From Micrococcaceae bacterium Sec5.7 (GTDB lineage: Bacteria; Actinomycetota; Actinomycetes; Actinomycetales; Micrococcaceae), in contig CP144169.1 of assembly GCA_039636785.1 (NCBI GenBank), forward strand, positions 1,054,001 to 1,118,000: a stretch of 64,000 nt of DNA, given 5' to 3'. The notes beneath the pieces were generated by a model. That model made no database searches, was not told the origin of the DNA, and saw nothing but the letters and a program-made list of their open reading frames with translations. The position numbers were made by a program, and so were the translations under genes. Below, in pieces: positions 44,379-53,115 of this stretch (position 1 is the stretch's first letter; each line of letters opens with the position of its first letter).

Positions 44379-44774
44379 TCAGGGTTTCTTGTACCAGGGC
44401 TGTTGTTCCGCGCTTTCGGAGATATCCTCCAAAAGCTGTCGTGCTTTTTCCATAATCGATAACGCAGCTTCCGTCCGTGCCAGCTTGCGTTCACTCACCT
44501 CCAGCTGCCGGCGTAGACGAGCGATTTCTGCTTGTTCAGCAGTGAGTTTGCCGATCGTCTCACCGGGCTTTTTGCCCTCGAGCACGCCGGCATCACGGAG
44601 CTTGCGCCACTCGGTGATCTGCGAGGAATACAGGCCCTCGCTCCGCAGGTAGGCTCCGCCGCCGGTGCCGTCATCACAGGCCTGCTGGTAGGCGTCCAGG
44701 TGGGCTAATTTTTGTGCCGGAGTGAACGACCTTCGAGGACTCGGGCCACCGGCGCGGGGGCCAGGATTACTCAT
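44379..44774 (-). CDS. IS3-family transposase OrfA
   Basis: 131 residues from ATG 44774: RRSFTPAQKLAHLDAYQQAC, YSSQITEWRKLRDAGVLEG and a coiled coil EIARLRRQLEVSERKLART. It overlaps OrfB out of frame, ending ESAEQQPWYKKP at the frameshift zone. DNA-binding part of the transposase. Confidence 0.85.
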   Translation of the reverse strand: MSNPGPRAGGPSPRRSFTPAQKLAHLDAYQQACDDGTGGGAYLRSEGLYSSQITEWRKLRDAGVLEGKKPGETIGKLTAEQAEIARLRRQLEVSERKLARTEAALSIMEKARQLLEDISESAEQQPWYKKP

Positions 44775-44891
44775 GGACCCATCTTCCCGCACCGGGGAAA
44801 TTGTGGAGATAGACATTAGTGATGTTCCTGATTCTCGCCCTACGAATTAGACGAAGTTGCTATGAGGTACTGGCCTCACCCAACCCTGACA

Positions 44892-46061
44892 CGTAGGGGT
44901 GCCGATGCCAGCGACGCCTACATTGCAAGCGTCGGCACGGCAGCCGTCGAACATCAAGAAACCTTGATGAAGTTCAAGTCGTGAGTGCTGGACCAGCCGG
45001 GCATTGCTGACTCCGGCTACCTTGACCAGATCAACGATGCATCACTTTTGTCAACGACTGTTCTGTGGCACGGAAACTCGGACATGCGGGGGCAGGTCCT
45101 CGCCGAAGCCAAACGCCGGGGTATTGCGGTGAGCGTCAGCGATCGACCCCAGTCAATGGCGGAGATCAAGGCCATCTCCGCCAGAATTTGGGCCAATGAA
45201 GCCAAGCTCAAGAACGCAGGATTTCAGCTCGCTGACGTCGTCGGGCTTCAGCTCGACAGTCCTTCTATCACCGTAGAGGGAACATATACGGCCAGCGAAG
45301 GAGCTGCCGCACCAAAGGTGAAGGCGATAGTCGACACTGCATCCGGCACGGCGGTAAGTGTGAAGGGCGGTGTCGAGGCTAGGCCGACAGCTGCCGTCCG
45401 TTCTAACGACTGGGCGCCCTTCAATGCGGGCGGATACATGAAAAACGGCACGAGCGTTTGCTCCTCTGGCTTCGCGCTCAGGGTTGCCGGTGGTAACTGG
45501 ACGACGACGGCACGGCACTGCGTTGAAACCCCGTGGTACGACAGGGACAACTCGGCCACCTCCTACGGCAGCACTCGCTACGTGTCCTCCGATGGTGCGG
45601 CAAGGGTGCTGACAGCCACCGGAAGTCCGTACGTCTTCGACGGCGCCTGGAACAACACAGCCGGCTACCACAAGACAGTGTCCGGCTACGCGGATGTTTC
45701 CCTTGGAGACCATGTGTGCACTAGCGGGGGTAACTCCGGCGTACATTGCAACATAAAGATCACCTCCATGTATGTCTCGTTCAACGACGGGTACGGCAAC
45801 GTTGCAAACATTCGCGGCGATCAGCAAACGGCCGGACAGATCGCCGTCATTCAAGGAGACAGCGGCGGGCCTGTCTTCGTTCCAAACGCTGACGGAACTC
45901 ACGTCGGCGCTTCGGGCATGATCCAGGGCGAACTCTACGGCGACCCCTACAACTGTGGCTCAGTTCATGACCAGGGCGTCAATAAATGTTCTTGGGTTGT
46001 CCTTTTCACTTCGATCAGGACCATCGCTAACGCTCTCGGAGGGTCACTCGTAACCGGCTAG
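44892..46061 (+). pseudogene. Secreted S1-family serine protease, main part
   Basis: After the IS the frame runs DASDAYIASVGTAAVEHQET to a TGA at 44982, then continues in the same frame for 358 codons. The catalytic His is in TTARHC and Ser in QGDSGGPVF; paired Cys residues flank them. A streptogrisin/alpha-lytic-type pro-region precedes. IS insertion and a nonsense codon both break it, although an internal GTG at 44985 could still give a protein without a signal peptide. Confidence 0.75.
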
Positions 46062-46103
46062 TGCAGGAATTGTATCGGGCAGGATCGCACCTCCGCCGAC
46101 AAC

Positions 46104-46139
46104 GCGTTGCTCCCTACTTACGCGAGTAGGGGGCAACGC
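46104..46139. terminator. Hairpin after the protease
   Basis: GCGTTGC...GCAACGC outer arms with inner CTCCCTACTT/AGTAGGGGG pairing, 43 bases after the stop. No T-run. Confidence 0.4.
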
Positions 46140-46236
46140 CCGGGTAAACGGAGAGATAACCACTGGGCGACTATGAAAGGTCCGGCTCCGGCCGGGCCCT
46201 TCGCCCTGTCCGGGCGCCGCCGCACACAACCAGGGC

Positions 46237-46320
46237 ATGACCACAGACACAGTCCGGCAGCCCAAAGGTGTTCCTGTCGGCGGCCAGTTCGCCGCCACCT
46301 CCCACGCCGAACCGCAATTC
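46237..46320 (+). pseudogene. 5' stump of a plasmid/phage-type hypothetical gene
   Basis: ATG 46237 begins TTDTVRQPKGVPVGGQFAAT and SHAEPQF, a start shared by many actinobacterial mobile-element proteins. It is cut after 28 codons by the Tn3 left end at 46321. Confidence 0.6.
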
Positions 46321-46401
46321 GGGGTTGGACCAATGCTCGGAAAAGTCGCGCTAAGCCGATCCCCAGTGGTAACGATGGTTGCCTCGGTTCGTTGAGCCTG
46401 T

Positions 46402-49400
46402 ATGGCTAAACACAAATATTTGACTGCGGCCGAGGAGGCCTCGTACGGGCGATTCGAGGCGCAGGCCCCGGAACAGGCGGTGTTGGAGCGGTTTTTCTTC
46501 CTGGACGACGCCGATCTGGACCTCGTCGCGAATCGGCGCGGTGATCACAACCGGCTCGGGTTCAGTCTCCAGCTGGTGACCGTCCGACACCTGGGCACGT
46601 TTCTGGAGGACCCCCTCGACGTACCGACCACGGTGGTGGATTATGTGGCCGGACAAGTGGGGGTGGCCGATCCGTCGTGCCTGAAGAGGTACCTGGAGCG
46701 GCGGCCGACGCGGTTTGAGCACCAGGCGGAGATCGCCGACGTATACGGTTACGTTTCCTACGCCTCGGCGGAGGCGGAGTTGATCGGCTGGCTGGACGGA
46801 CAGGCATGGACGACAGGTGATCAACCGAAGCCGCTGTTCTACGCGGCGGTGGGATGGTTACGCGCACGGAAGGCGCTCCTGCCGGGGGTGACGACGTTGC
46901 GGGACCAGGTGGCCAGCATCCGCAAGAAGGCGGAAACCAGGCTGTACGCCGCCCTGGCGCGGGCGGTGACCGGCGAGCAGGCCCTTGAGCTGGAGAACCT
47001 GCTGCACGTGCCCGAGCGGAGCCGTTGGTCGCAGTTGGAGATGTGGCGCAAGGCAGGGAAGAACACGACCGGCCGCGCCATGGTCAAGGCACTGAACAGG
47101 GTATCGGAGATCGCCGGGATGCACCTGGGAGAGGTCGACGTGGCCGGGGTGCCCAAGCGGCGGTTGATCGCTCTGGCGAAGGAGGGCAGGAACGAGACGG
47201 CGACCAAGCTTGGCCGGTTGCCATACGAGAAGAAGATCGCCACGCTGCTGGCCACGGTGCGGTGGCTGGAGGTGAGTGCCACCGACGACGCCCTGGAACT
47301 GTTCGACGTATTCATGTCCAACGAGCTGATCGGGCGGGCAAACAAGGCCGCGGAGAAGGCCACAATCAAGCGGGCGCCGGTGGTCGCCCGGCACGCCCGG
47401 GTACTCAAGGCGGTGGTGGAACTTCTGCTCGAGGCCGAGGGAGCGAGTGAGACCATGCCGTTGGGCCTGGTGTGGGAAATGATCGAGCACCAGGTGGGCT
47501 CCCGGGCGCAGATCGCCGCGGCGGTGGAGGGAATCCGGGAGATCATCCCGCCGCCGCAGGCCGAACCGGAGGGGCAGTGGCGGGAGGCGGTCGTGGAGCG
47601 GTACGCCACCGTACGCGGCTTCGCAAAGATGCTATGCGAGGTAGTCGGGTTCGCGGCGACCGCCGACGCACACAAGATCCTTGCGGCGATGCAGGACCTG
47701 ACGCACTTGCTGGACCTGAGGGAGAGCGTGAAGGTGCCCAAAGGGTACCTCGATGCCCGCAAGGTCGACCTGTCAGTGGTGCCAAAGGGCTGGTGGCAGA
47801 AGCTGGTGTTCCCCGCCGGCAGGCCCGAGGAAACGGTGGACCGCAACGCCTACGTGTTCTGCGTCCTGGAGCAGTTCCACACCGCGCTCAAGCACCGCGA
47901 CATCTTCGCGGCCACCTCCGACCGCTGGTCAGATCCCCGGGCCCGGCTGCTGTCTGGCCCGGCGTGGGAGAACGCGAAGGGCCCGGCGCTGGGCGCGTTG
48001 CTGCTGCCGGAGCAGCCCGACTCTTTACTCGCCGAGCATGCCGGGACCTTGGATGCGGCATGGCGAACGGTGTCCGGCGGGATGACCGCCGGCGGGGACA
48101 TCACCGTGGACACCGACGGCCGGATGCACCTCGGCAAGGACGATGCCCTGGAGGAGTCGCCCAGCCTGAAAGACCTGCGTACCCGTATGGCGGGCATGAT
48201 CCCGCGCGTGGATCTGTCCGAACTGGTGCTCGAGGTGATGGGCTGGCACCCGGACTTCACCGCCTCCTTCACCTCCGCAGCCGGAGTGTCCTCCCGGCTG
48301 ACCGACCTGCACGTCTCGGTCGCCGCCCTGCTGACCGCGCACGCGCTCAACATCGGGTTCGGACCGGTGATCGCCGACGCTCCGGCGCTGACCCGCGACC
48401 GGCTCTCCCACGTCGACCAGCACTACCTCGGCTCGGACTCCTACGCCGCAGCCAACGCGGTGCTCATCGATGCCCAGGGCGCCAGCGACCTGGCGCAGGC
48501 GTGGGGCGGTGGGCTGGTCGCCGCCGTCGACGGGATGCGGTTCGTCGTGCCGGTCCGCTCCGTCGACGCCCGCCCAAACCCGAAGTACTTCCACCGGAAG
48601 AAGGGCGTGACCTGGCTGAACATGATCTCCGATCAGTCCGTCGGGCTGGCGGCCAAGGTGGTGTCGGGCACGCCGAAGGACACCCTTCACTTCGTGGACC
48701 TGCTCTACAACCCCGACGGCGGCCAGCGGCCCGAGGTGCTGATCACCGACCAGGGTTCCTACTCCGACATCGTGTTCGGACTGGTCACCTTGCTGGGGTT
48801 CGACTACCGGCCGGTCCTCGCGGACCTGCCCGACGCCAAGCTGTGGCGGATCAACCGGTCAGCCGACTACGGCCGGCTCGACAGGACCGCCCGGGGGAAG
48901 ATCGACGTTGAGAAGGTCCGCCGGCATTGGCCGGACATCTGCCGGATCGCCGCTTCGATCCACACCCGCGAGGTCTCCGCCCACGATGTGATCCGCATCC
49001 TGCAACGCGACGGTCGTCCGACCGATCTGGGCGACGCGGTGGCTCACTACGGCCGGATCTTCAAGACCCTGCACGTCCTCACCTTCGTCGATGACCCGGC
49101 CTACCGCCGGGAGATGAAAGCGATGCGCAACCTCCAGGAGGGCCGCCACGCCCTGGCCAGGCACATCTTCCACGGCCGCGAGGGCAAGCTCCACCAGGCG
49201 TACCGTGACGGGCAGGAAGACCAACTCGGCGCCCTGGGCCTTGTCTTGAATTGTGTGACGTTGTGGAACACGGTCTACCTCGACCACGCCCTGACCGCGC
49301 TGCGGGAACAGGGCTACCCGGTGCTCGATGCCGATGTCATCCGCCTGTCGGCGTACGTGCGGCGGCACATCAACGTCCACGGTCACTACTCCTTCCAACT

Positions 49401-49467
49401 TCCGGACCTCGCCGGCGGCCGGCGCACTCTGCGCGATCCCGACCACCGCGACAGCAACGAGGCGTAA
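46402..49467 (+). CDS. tnpA: Tn3-family transposase
   Basis: 1021 residues, the size of a complete Tn3 transposase. N-terminal DUF4158-type domain (YLTAAEEASYGRFEAQAP). Catalytic region: Asp in AAVDGMRFVVPVRSVDARPN, Asp in VLITDQGSYSDIVFG and Glu near GREGKLHQAYRDGQEDQLGA, followed by LGLVLNCVTLWNTVYLDHAL. It pairs the transposon ends and joins them to a target, making a cointegrate. It lies 45 bases inside the left end. Confidence 0.93.
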   Translation: MAKHKYLTAAEEASYGRFEAQAPEQAVLERFFFLDDADLDLVANRRGDHNRLGFSLQLVTVRHLGTFLEDPLDVPTTVVDYVAGQVGVADPSCLKRYLERRPTRFEHQAEIADVYGYVSYASAEAELIGWLDGQAWTTGDQPKPLFYAAVGWLRARKALLPGVTTLRDQVASIRKKAETRLYAALARAVTGEQALELENLLHVPERSRWSQLEMWRKAGKNTTGRAMVKALNRVSEIAGMHLGEVDVAGVPKRRLIALAKEGRNETATKLGRLPYEKKIATLLATVRWLEVSATDDALELFDVFMSNELIGRANKAAEKATIKRAPVVARHARVLKAVVELLLEAEGASETMPLGLVWEMIEHQVGSRAQIAAAVEGIREIIPPPQAEPEGQWREAVVERYATVRGFAKMLCEVVGFAATADAHKILAAMQDLTHLLDLRESVKVPKGYLDARKVDLSVVPKGWWQKLVFPAGRPEETVDRNAYVFCVLEQFHTALKHRDIFAATSDRWSDPRARLLSGPAWENAKGPALGALLLPEQPDSLLAEHAGTLDAAWRTVSGGMTAGGDITVDTDGRMHLGKDDALEESPSLKDLRTRMAGMIPRVDLSELVLEVMGWHPDFTASFTSAAGVSSRLTDLHVSVAALLTAHALNIGFGPVIADAPALTRDRLSHVDQHYLGSDSYAAANAVLIDAQGASDLAQAWGGGLVAAVDGMRFVVPVRSVDARPNPKYFHRKKGVTWLNMISDQSVGLAAKVVSGTPKDTLHFVDLLYNPDGGQRPEVLITDQGSYSDIVFGLVTLLGFDYRPVLADLPDAKLWRINRSADYGRLDRTARGKIDVEKVRRHWPDICRIAASIHTREVSAHDVIRILQRDGRPTDLGDAVAHYGRIFKTLHVLTFVDDPAYRREMKAMRNLQEGRHALARHIFHGREGKLHQAYRDGQEDQLGALGLVLNCVTLWNTVYLDHALTALREQGYPVLDADVIRLSAYVRRHINVHGHYSFQLPDLAGGRRTLRDPDHRDSNEA

Positions 49468-49506
49468 GAAGAGCCTGAGAGGCAACGGAACGAAACCGGG
49501 CATTAA

Positions 49507-49632
49507 GGGGTGTCGGAAAACGACCATCTACCGACACCCCGGCCCTGTCGGCGACACGCCGCGAAATGCATGTCGAAAACCCGCGCCGGAAATCAACGTC
49601 GGCAAACCCTGCGGTACGGGTATTATCGACAC
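49507..49632. promoter_or_regulatory. Tn3 res region
   Basis: Between tnpA and tnpR. The first site is GGGGTGTCGG and CCGACACCCC (49507-49540). Further TGTCG-type half sites follow (TGTCGGCGACAC at about 49556, TGTCGAAAAC, ATTATCGACACA next to tnpR). This is the usual three-part res layout where the resolvase binds and represses its own gene. Confidence 0.65.
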
Positions 49633-50223
49633 ATGTTGATCGGATATGCGCGCGTCTCCACCGCCGACCAAAACCCCGACCACCAAACGGACGCCCTCGC
49701 CCGCGCCGGCGTCGACCCGGCCAACATTTACCTCGACCACGCCAGCGGTGCCAAAGCCAGCAGGCCCGAGCTCGACAAGGCCCTCGCCTCCGCCAACCGG
49801 GCCGGTGACCAGCTCGTCATCACCCGCCTCGACAGACTCGGCCGGTCGGTACTCCACCTCGTCACCCTCGGCGCAGACCTCCAGGAACGTGGTGTGGGAT
49901 TGCGTGTCCTCGAGCAGGGCATCGACACCACGACCGCGGAAGGGCGGGCAATGTTCGGGATGCTCTCCGTCCTCGCCGAACTCCAACGAGAACTCATCAT
50001 CGCCAACACCCGCGACGGCCTCGCGGCCGCCCGCGCCCGCGGACGAACCGGAGGAAGACGCCCCAAACTCACCCCCGACCAGGCCCACCACGCCCAACAG
50101 CTCTACGACGCCGGGGACCACACCGTTCAGTACATCGCCGATCTGCTTCACGTCCCGCGCTCCACGATCTACGGCCACCTCAACACAACAAGCATCGGGC
50201 GACGCCCCACCCCAACGCCGTGA
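49633..50223 (+). CDS. tnpR: Tn3-family resolvase
   Basis: 196 residues. Catalytic Ser in IGYARVSTADQN, LVITRLDRLGRSVLHLVTLG, ELQRELIIANTRDGLAAARA, and a C-terminal helix-turn-helix (VQYIADLLHVPRSTIYGHL). It splits the transposition cointegrate at res. ATG 49633 follows the res half site TCGACAC directly, with no ribosome site, so a leaderless start is possible. Confidence 0.93.
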   Translation: MLIGYARVSTADQNPDHQTDALARAGVDPANIYLDHASGAKASRPELDKALASANRAGDQLVITRLDRLGRSVLHLVTLGADLQERGVGLRVLEQGIDTTTAEGRAMFGMLSVLAELQRELIIANTRDGLAAARARGRTGGRRPKLTPDQAHHAQQLYDAGDHTVQYIADLLHVPRSTIYGHLNTTSIGRRPTPTP

Positions 50224-50273
50224 CCCGGCGTAGCAGCAGTGCCGACCAAAACCTCTACTACCTTGGCCCGAGC

Positions 50274-50313
50274 GGCTTAGCGTGACTTTCCCGAGCATTG
50301 GTCCTCAAGCCCC
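50274..50313. repeat. Tn3-family terminal inverted repeat C
   Basis: Starts GGCTTAGCGTGACTTTCCCG and ends TCCTCAAGCCCC. 39 of 40 bases match the complement of end A at 42016-42055. Confidence 0.85.
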
Positions 50314-50383
50314 GTGTCCCAGTTCCAACGAATTGAAAGAAGCGCGGCCGGGCCTGGGGCCCTTGCCCCCATGCCTATGGAGT

Positions 50384-50409
50384 GCCCGCTAGAGGATCCT
50401 TTAACGGGC
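50384..50409. repeat. GATC-centred palindrome 1
   Basis: GCCCGCTA, GAGGATCCTT, TAACGGGC: nearly perfect inverted repeat between the Tn3 end and the lipoprotein gene. Reference copy of the family. Confidence 0.75.
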
Positions 50410-50517
50410 GCTTCGGCTACCTAGCAACTTAGGTGAAGGAGTCATCATGGCGAGCCTCATTGACCGTGTGGTTCCGGCAGGGCAGGCTGTGAGGACATCG
50501 AGGACGAGGGGGACACG

Positions 50518-51072
50518 ATGACATACCGCCATTGGTGGGCTGCCATAGCGGTCCTGCTTGGTTTTGCTCTTTCCGGGTGCCAGCCTGCTGACCGTTCGCC
50601 CACGGTCGAATCCTCCGCAGCAGGTGTGCCCAGCCCGTCATCCTCCGAGCTCACGGCGATCATCCAGACTGCTGTCGAGGACCGCAACGGAACCGTCCTG
50701 GACACTCCCCCGGCTCCACGGCTCGCCGATGAGCAGGCGACGGCGGCTTACCTGGCCAAACGTGCGCGGGACCTTCCCGTGGTGGCCCGGTCAAAGGCCG
50801 GATTTAAGTCAATGGGCTTCTGGTACACGGACTTTTCGACGAAGATCACGGTGGAATCCGTGGAGGTGACCGGGTCGACGGCGAGCGTCCATTTCAAGGA
50901 ATTGACCGAGGAACACCAAGCCTCGGCGGCCAATGGGCCCAGCAGCGTCCCGTCGGGCTACGCGGTCCCGCAGATTGCTACATTCCGGGCGTCCGCGAGT
51001 GGGTGGCAGCTGGACAGCATCGTCCCTTCCCTTCAAGGGGGCGGCTTGCCGATGTCCATGGTCGAAGAATGA
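50518..51072 (+). CDS. Putative lipoprotein
   Basis: 184 residues. Signal peptide and lipobox FALSGC (Cys near residue 21), a Ser-rich linker, then a domain rich in short strands (KITVESVEVTGSTASVHFKE; PQIATFRASASGWQLDSIVP) resembling the small NTF2-like or lipocalin-like folds of secreted actinobacterial proteins. AGGGGGA precedes the ATG. Role unknown. Confidence 0.65.
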   Translation: MTYRHWWAAIAVLLGFALSGCQPADRSPTVESSAAGVPSPSSSELTAIIQTAVEDRNGTVLDTPPAPRLADEQATAAYLAKRARDLPVVARSKAGFKSMGFWYTDFSTKITVESVEVTGSTASVHFKELTEEHQASAANGPSSVPSGYAVPQIATFRASASGWQLDSIVPSLQGGGLPMSMVEE

Positions 51073-51158
51073 GGTTTGATTGTCCGGCAGTGGCGCAGCA
51101 CATGGAACATCGTGATGACGAGGCGAATCTGCTAACACCCCCGCCGAGGTAAATCGGC

Positions 51159-51275
51159 CTACCCGGGCTGGCCGTCCTCGCTGTCGACCGTAATTTGCAG
51201 CGCCCCGTTGGCATTCGCGTAGACATCACCCTATTCCAGGTCTTCAAACGTCTACGCCTCGTCAGGCCCGGTCAA
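51159..51275 (-). pseudogene. Small decayed ORF
   Basis: The minus strand reads FEDLE, stop, GDVYANANGALQITVDSEDG, stop. Codon use looks natural but two stops interrupt the upstream part. Not recognised; low confidence. Confidence 0.3.
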
Positions 51276-51303
51276 CTGGCGCAGCAGTGCCGTCAGTGCC
51301 GTA

Positions 51304-51325
51304 CCGGTTGAGGATCCTTGACCGG
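51304..51325. repeat. GATC-centred palindrome 2
   Basis: CCGGTTGAGGATCCTTGACC plus GG, between the lipoprotein gene and the convergent gene at 51376. Confidence 0.65.
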
Positions 51326-51375
51326 ACACCGCTAAAGGCCGCTTGATCCAGATAGGTCCCTACCGAGGGAGGTAC

Positions 51376-52008
51376 TTACCCAGAACGCGGGGAAACCCAG
51401 TATTTCTGCACGTTTGCGGCCGCCGTTCCCAGTTGTTCGCCGGTGACGAAAACGGATTCCTCCTTCATGCCAAGGTCATCCCATTGCGCCACGACTCGCG
51501 TGTCCCCGTCGAGGGGCAACGGCCAAAGCCAGAACTTGCTTGATGAGAACAGCTCGTCGTCATTGCCGGACCCACCTCCACCGCCCGCCATCATCAATAC
51601 CGGCCCCGTCACTGGTTCCGCTCCTTCAAACATCCCTGGGTGCAACTGAGCAGTCGTCGCCTTCCGCCCGTCGGGAAAGGCGACACCGAATCGAAGAGTG
51701 CCACCGCGGCCGTTGCCCGAATCCAGCCTGTAAGGGCCACGGTTAAAGCACTGGTCAGTGACTCTGCTCCAGTCGCTGTCTGACTCATCCGCCCGCCGGA
51801 CAGACCATACGACCTCAATCAAGCAACCGGTGGAGAAAACTTCGACACTTTTTGCGGCCATGACCATCTGTACGGACCGGTGAAAGAACTGCCCCAATGA
51901 GACAACAGCTGGGAGTTCATCGGATGGTGGCCCTGCCCAGACGGGTGGCACGTGCTTCGGCTGGCGTGGCCTCTCGGGCCGGGCCGGAAGATCATCAAAG
52001 AAGGACAT
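51376..52008 (-). CDS. Hypothetical protein
   Basis: 210 residues, no signal peptide or membrane segment. It starts MSFFDDLPARPERPRQPKHV, contains a Gly-rich loop (LMMAGGGGGSGNDDELF) and several beta-like strands ending WLWPLPLDGDTRVVAQWDDL. Tryptophan-rich C-terminus. I recognise no catalytic motif. Similar proteins of this general pattern occur singly in Arthrobacter-type genomes. No operon partner. Confidence 0.7.
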   Translation of the reverse strand: MSFFDDLPARPERPRQPKHVPPVWAGPPSDELPAVVSLGQFFHRSVQMVMAAKSVEVFSTGCLIEVVWSVRRADESDSDWSRVTDQCFNRGPYRLDSGNGRGGTLRFGVAFPDGRKATTAQLHPGMFEGAEPVTGPVLMMAGGGGGSGNDDELFSSSKFWLWPLPLDGDTRVVAQWDDLGMKEESVFVTGEQLGTAAANVQKYWVSPRSG

Positions 52009-52090
52009 CTCAACATCCTTGCACCACCGTCAATACCGACGCGCCTACGCCAAGGCGGAATCGCTTGGCGTTGTGGCTGGCCCTTCCCTC

Positions 52091-52118
52091 GGCCCGTAAG
52101 CCGGTGGCTCATCGGGCC
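52091..52118. repeat. GATC-type palindrome 3 (variant)
   Basis: GGCCCGTAAGCCGGTGGCTC followed by ATCGGGCC; arms of the family with a changed centre. Tandem with palindrome 4. Confidence 0.6.
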
Positions 52119-52123
52119 CTCAC

Positions 52124-52155
52124 AGTGCCCGTTAGCCGATCCTCTACCGTGCCGG
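52124..52155. repeat. GATC-centred palindrome 4
   Basis: AGTGCCCGTTAGCCGATCCT then CTACCGTGCCGG, between genes at 52008 and 52169. Confidence 0.65.
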
Positions 52156-52168
52156 GGGGATCCGAGTC

Positions 52169-52465
52169 CTAGACGGCCGTCTGCTGGAGTGCAGCTGGGA
52201 TATATGACAGCGTGTTGAACAGAGCCCAGATTGCAAGCCCATATCCGACAACGAGGGCAGTTCTGGCGAGGGTTTGGCCCTTCTCGTTTCTCAGCTTGAT
52301 CTGATTCAGCGAGACGTGTCCTGCTCCCACCGCAAAGACCGCAAGAACCCCGACGCCAAAGAACCAAATCCCAGAAGCGGCGATGGCTGCGAGCATGACG
52401 GCGGCGATAGCAAGCCTGTTGACTCGGCCGGCGGCCGTTTGTGTCCGGACTGTTGACGTACTCAC
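52169..52465 (-). CDS. DUF4190-like small membrane protein
   Basis: 98 residues from GTG 52465, with two membrane segments: NRLAIAAVMLAAIAASGIWF plus GVGVLAVFAVGAGHVSL, and VVGYGLAIWALFNTLSYI. The loop GHVSLNQIKLRNEKGQTLAR is the family signature of DUF4190. Cytoplasmic membrane; function unknown. Confidence 0.75.
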   Translation of the reverse strand: MSTSTVRTQTAAGRVNRLAIAAVMLAAIAASGIWFFGVGVLAVFAVGAGHVSLNQIKLRNEKGQTLARTALVVGYGLAIWALFNTLSYIPAALQQTAV

Positions 52466-52748
52466 AATTTCCCCATTTCGTAAGCGTCAATTCAGTCTAA
52501 CTGGATGCTCAGCACCCAGCGAGGGATCGGCCAGAGTGTCCACTCAGTGAAGGTGCCGTATTCGCTACGGTCAAAAACGACCGATTGAAGGCGCCCTGGT
52601 CGCGCCGCTTGTTCAGAGTCGCTGGCGTGACGCTGACATCGCGCACCGTCGATACCCTCGAGGCGCCGTCGCTCACGCCCCGAGGAGCGCCCCGCCGCAT
52701 CCCAGTAGCATTGCTCCTAATTGGCCAGCAACGGAAGGAAGTCGTGTC

Positions 52749-52958
52749 ATGCAGTATGTCGTCCTGCAGGTGATCCTCAAAGAGAAACTGTGGGGAACCG
52801 GTTCGGGCAACCTGACCTCCTTGGAGAAGGCCATCAACGATCAGGCCGCGAAGGGCTATAGACTCCACACCATAACCACCGCCAGCAGCGGGAGCAAGGG
52901 AATGATCGGCGGCGGTGACCGCATTCAGGCGACGCTGGTGTTCGAGAGCCTCGGATAA
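52749..52958 (+). CDS. DUF4177 family protein
   Basis: 69 residues: MQYVVLQVILKEKLWGTGSG, then LEKAINDQAAKGYRLHTITT and an ending strand IQATLVFESLG. This is the alpha/beta pattern of DUF4177. AAGGAAG precedes the ATG. Complete small cytoplasmic protein, role unknown. Confidence 0.8.
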   Translation: MQYVVLQVILKEKLWGTGSGNLTSLEKAINDQAAKGYRLHTITTASSGSKGMIGGGDRIQATLVFESLG

Positions 52959-53017
52959 TCGCACATCGCGAAACGAGCTGTGGCGTCTGGATAGCCCGGC
53001 GCACTCCGACGAGCTAG

Positions 53018-53046
53018 GTACCCAGTAAACGATCCTTTCCCGGGCA
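53018..53046. repeat. GATC-centred palindrome 5
   Basis: GTACCCAGTAAACGATCCTT then TCCCGGGCAC, between the DUF4177 gene and the sigma-factor gene. Confidence 0.55.
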
Positions 53047-53115
53047 CTCTGGACATGAACCGGAAGATTTTCTAGTTTTGGGAAACCTTTTGGGCTTTGC
53101 CGGACACTAAAGGGC

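Larger units (their letters stand above)
43351..44891 (-). mobile_element. IS3-family element inserted in the protease gene
   Basis: 1541 bases. Both ends start TGTCA and share TGAGGCCAGT: left end TGTCAAGGCGAATGAGGCCA, right end (complement) TGTCAGGGTTGGGTGAGGCC. It carries orfA and orfB. No clear target duplication (GAATT left, CGTAG right), so flanking loss or later change is likely. Confidence 0.75.
46321..50313 (+). mobile_element. Tn3-family transposon (3993 bases)
   Basis: Left end 46321-46357 (GGGGTTGGACCAATGCTCGG...) and right end 50274-50313 share CCAATGCTCGG and CGCTAAGCC; the outermost bases differ. Contents: tnpA, a res region and tnpR, all on the plus strand, with no passenger gene. 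Flanks AATTC and GTGTC do not match, so the right end may belong to a larger unit starting at 42016. Confidence 0.85.

Noticed and set aside
46321..50313. Target-site duplication of the Tn3 unit
   Set aside because: Flanks AATTC and GTGTC do not match; I therefore do not claim a simple single insertion.
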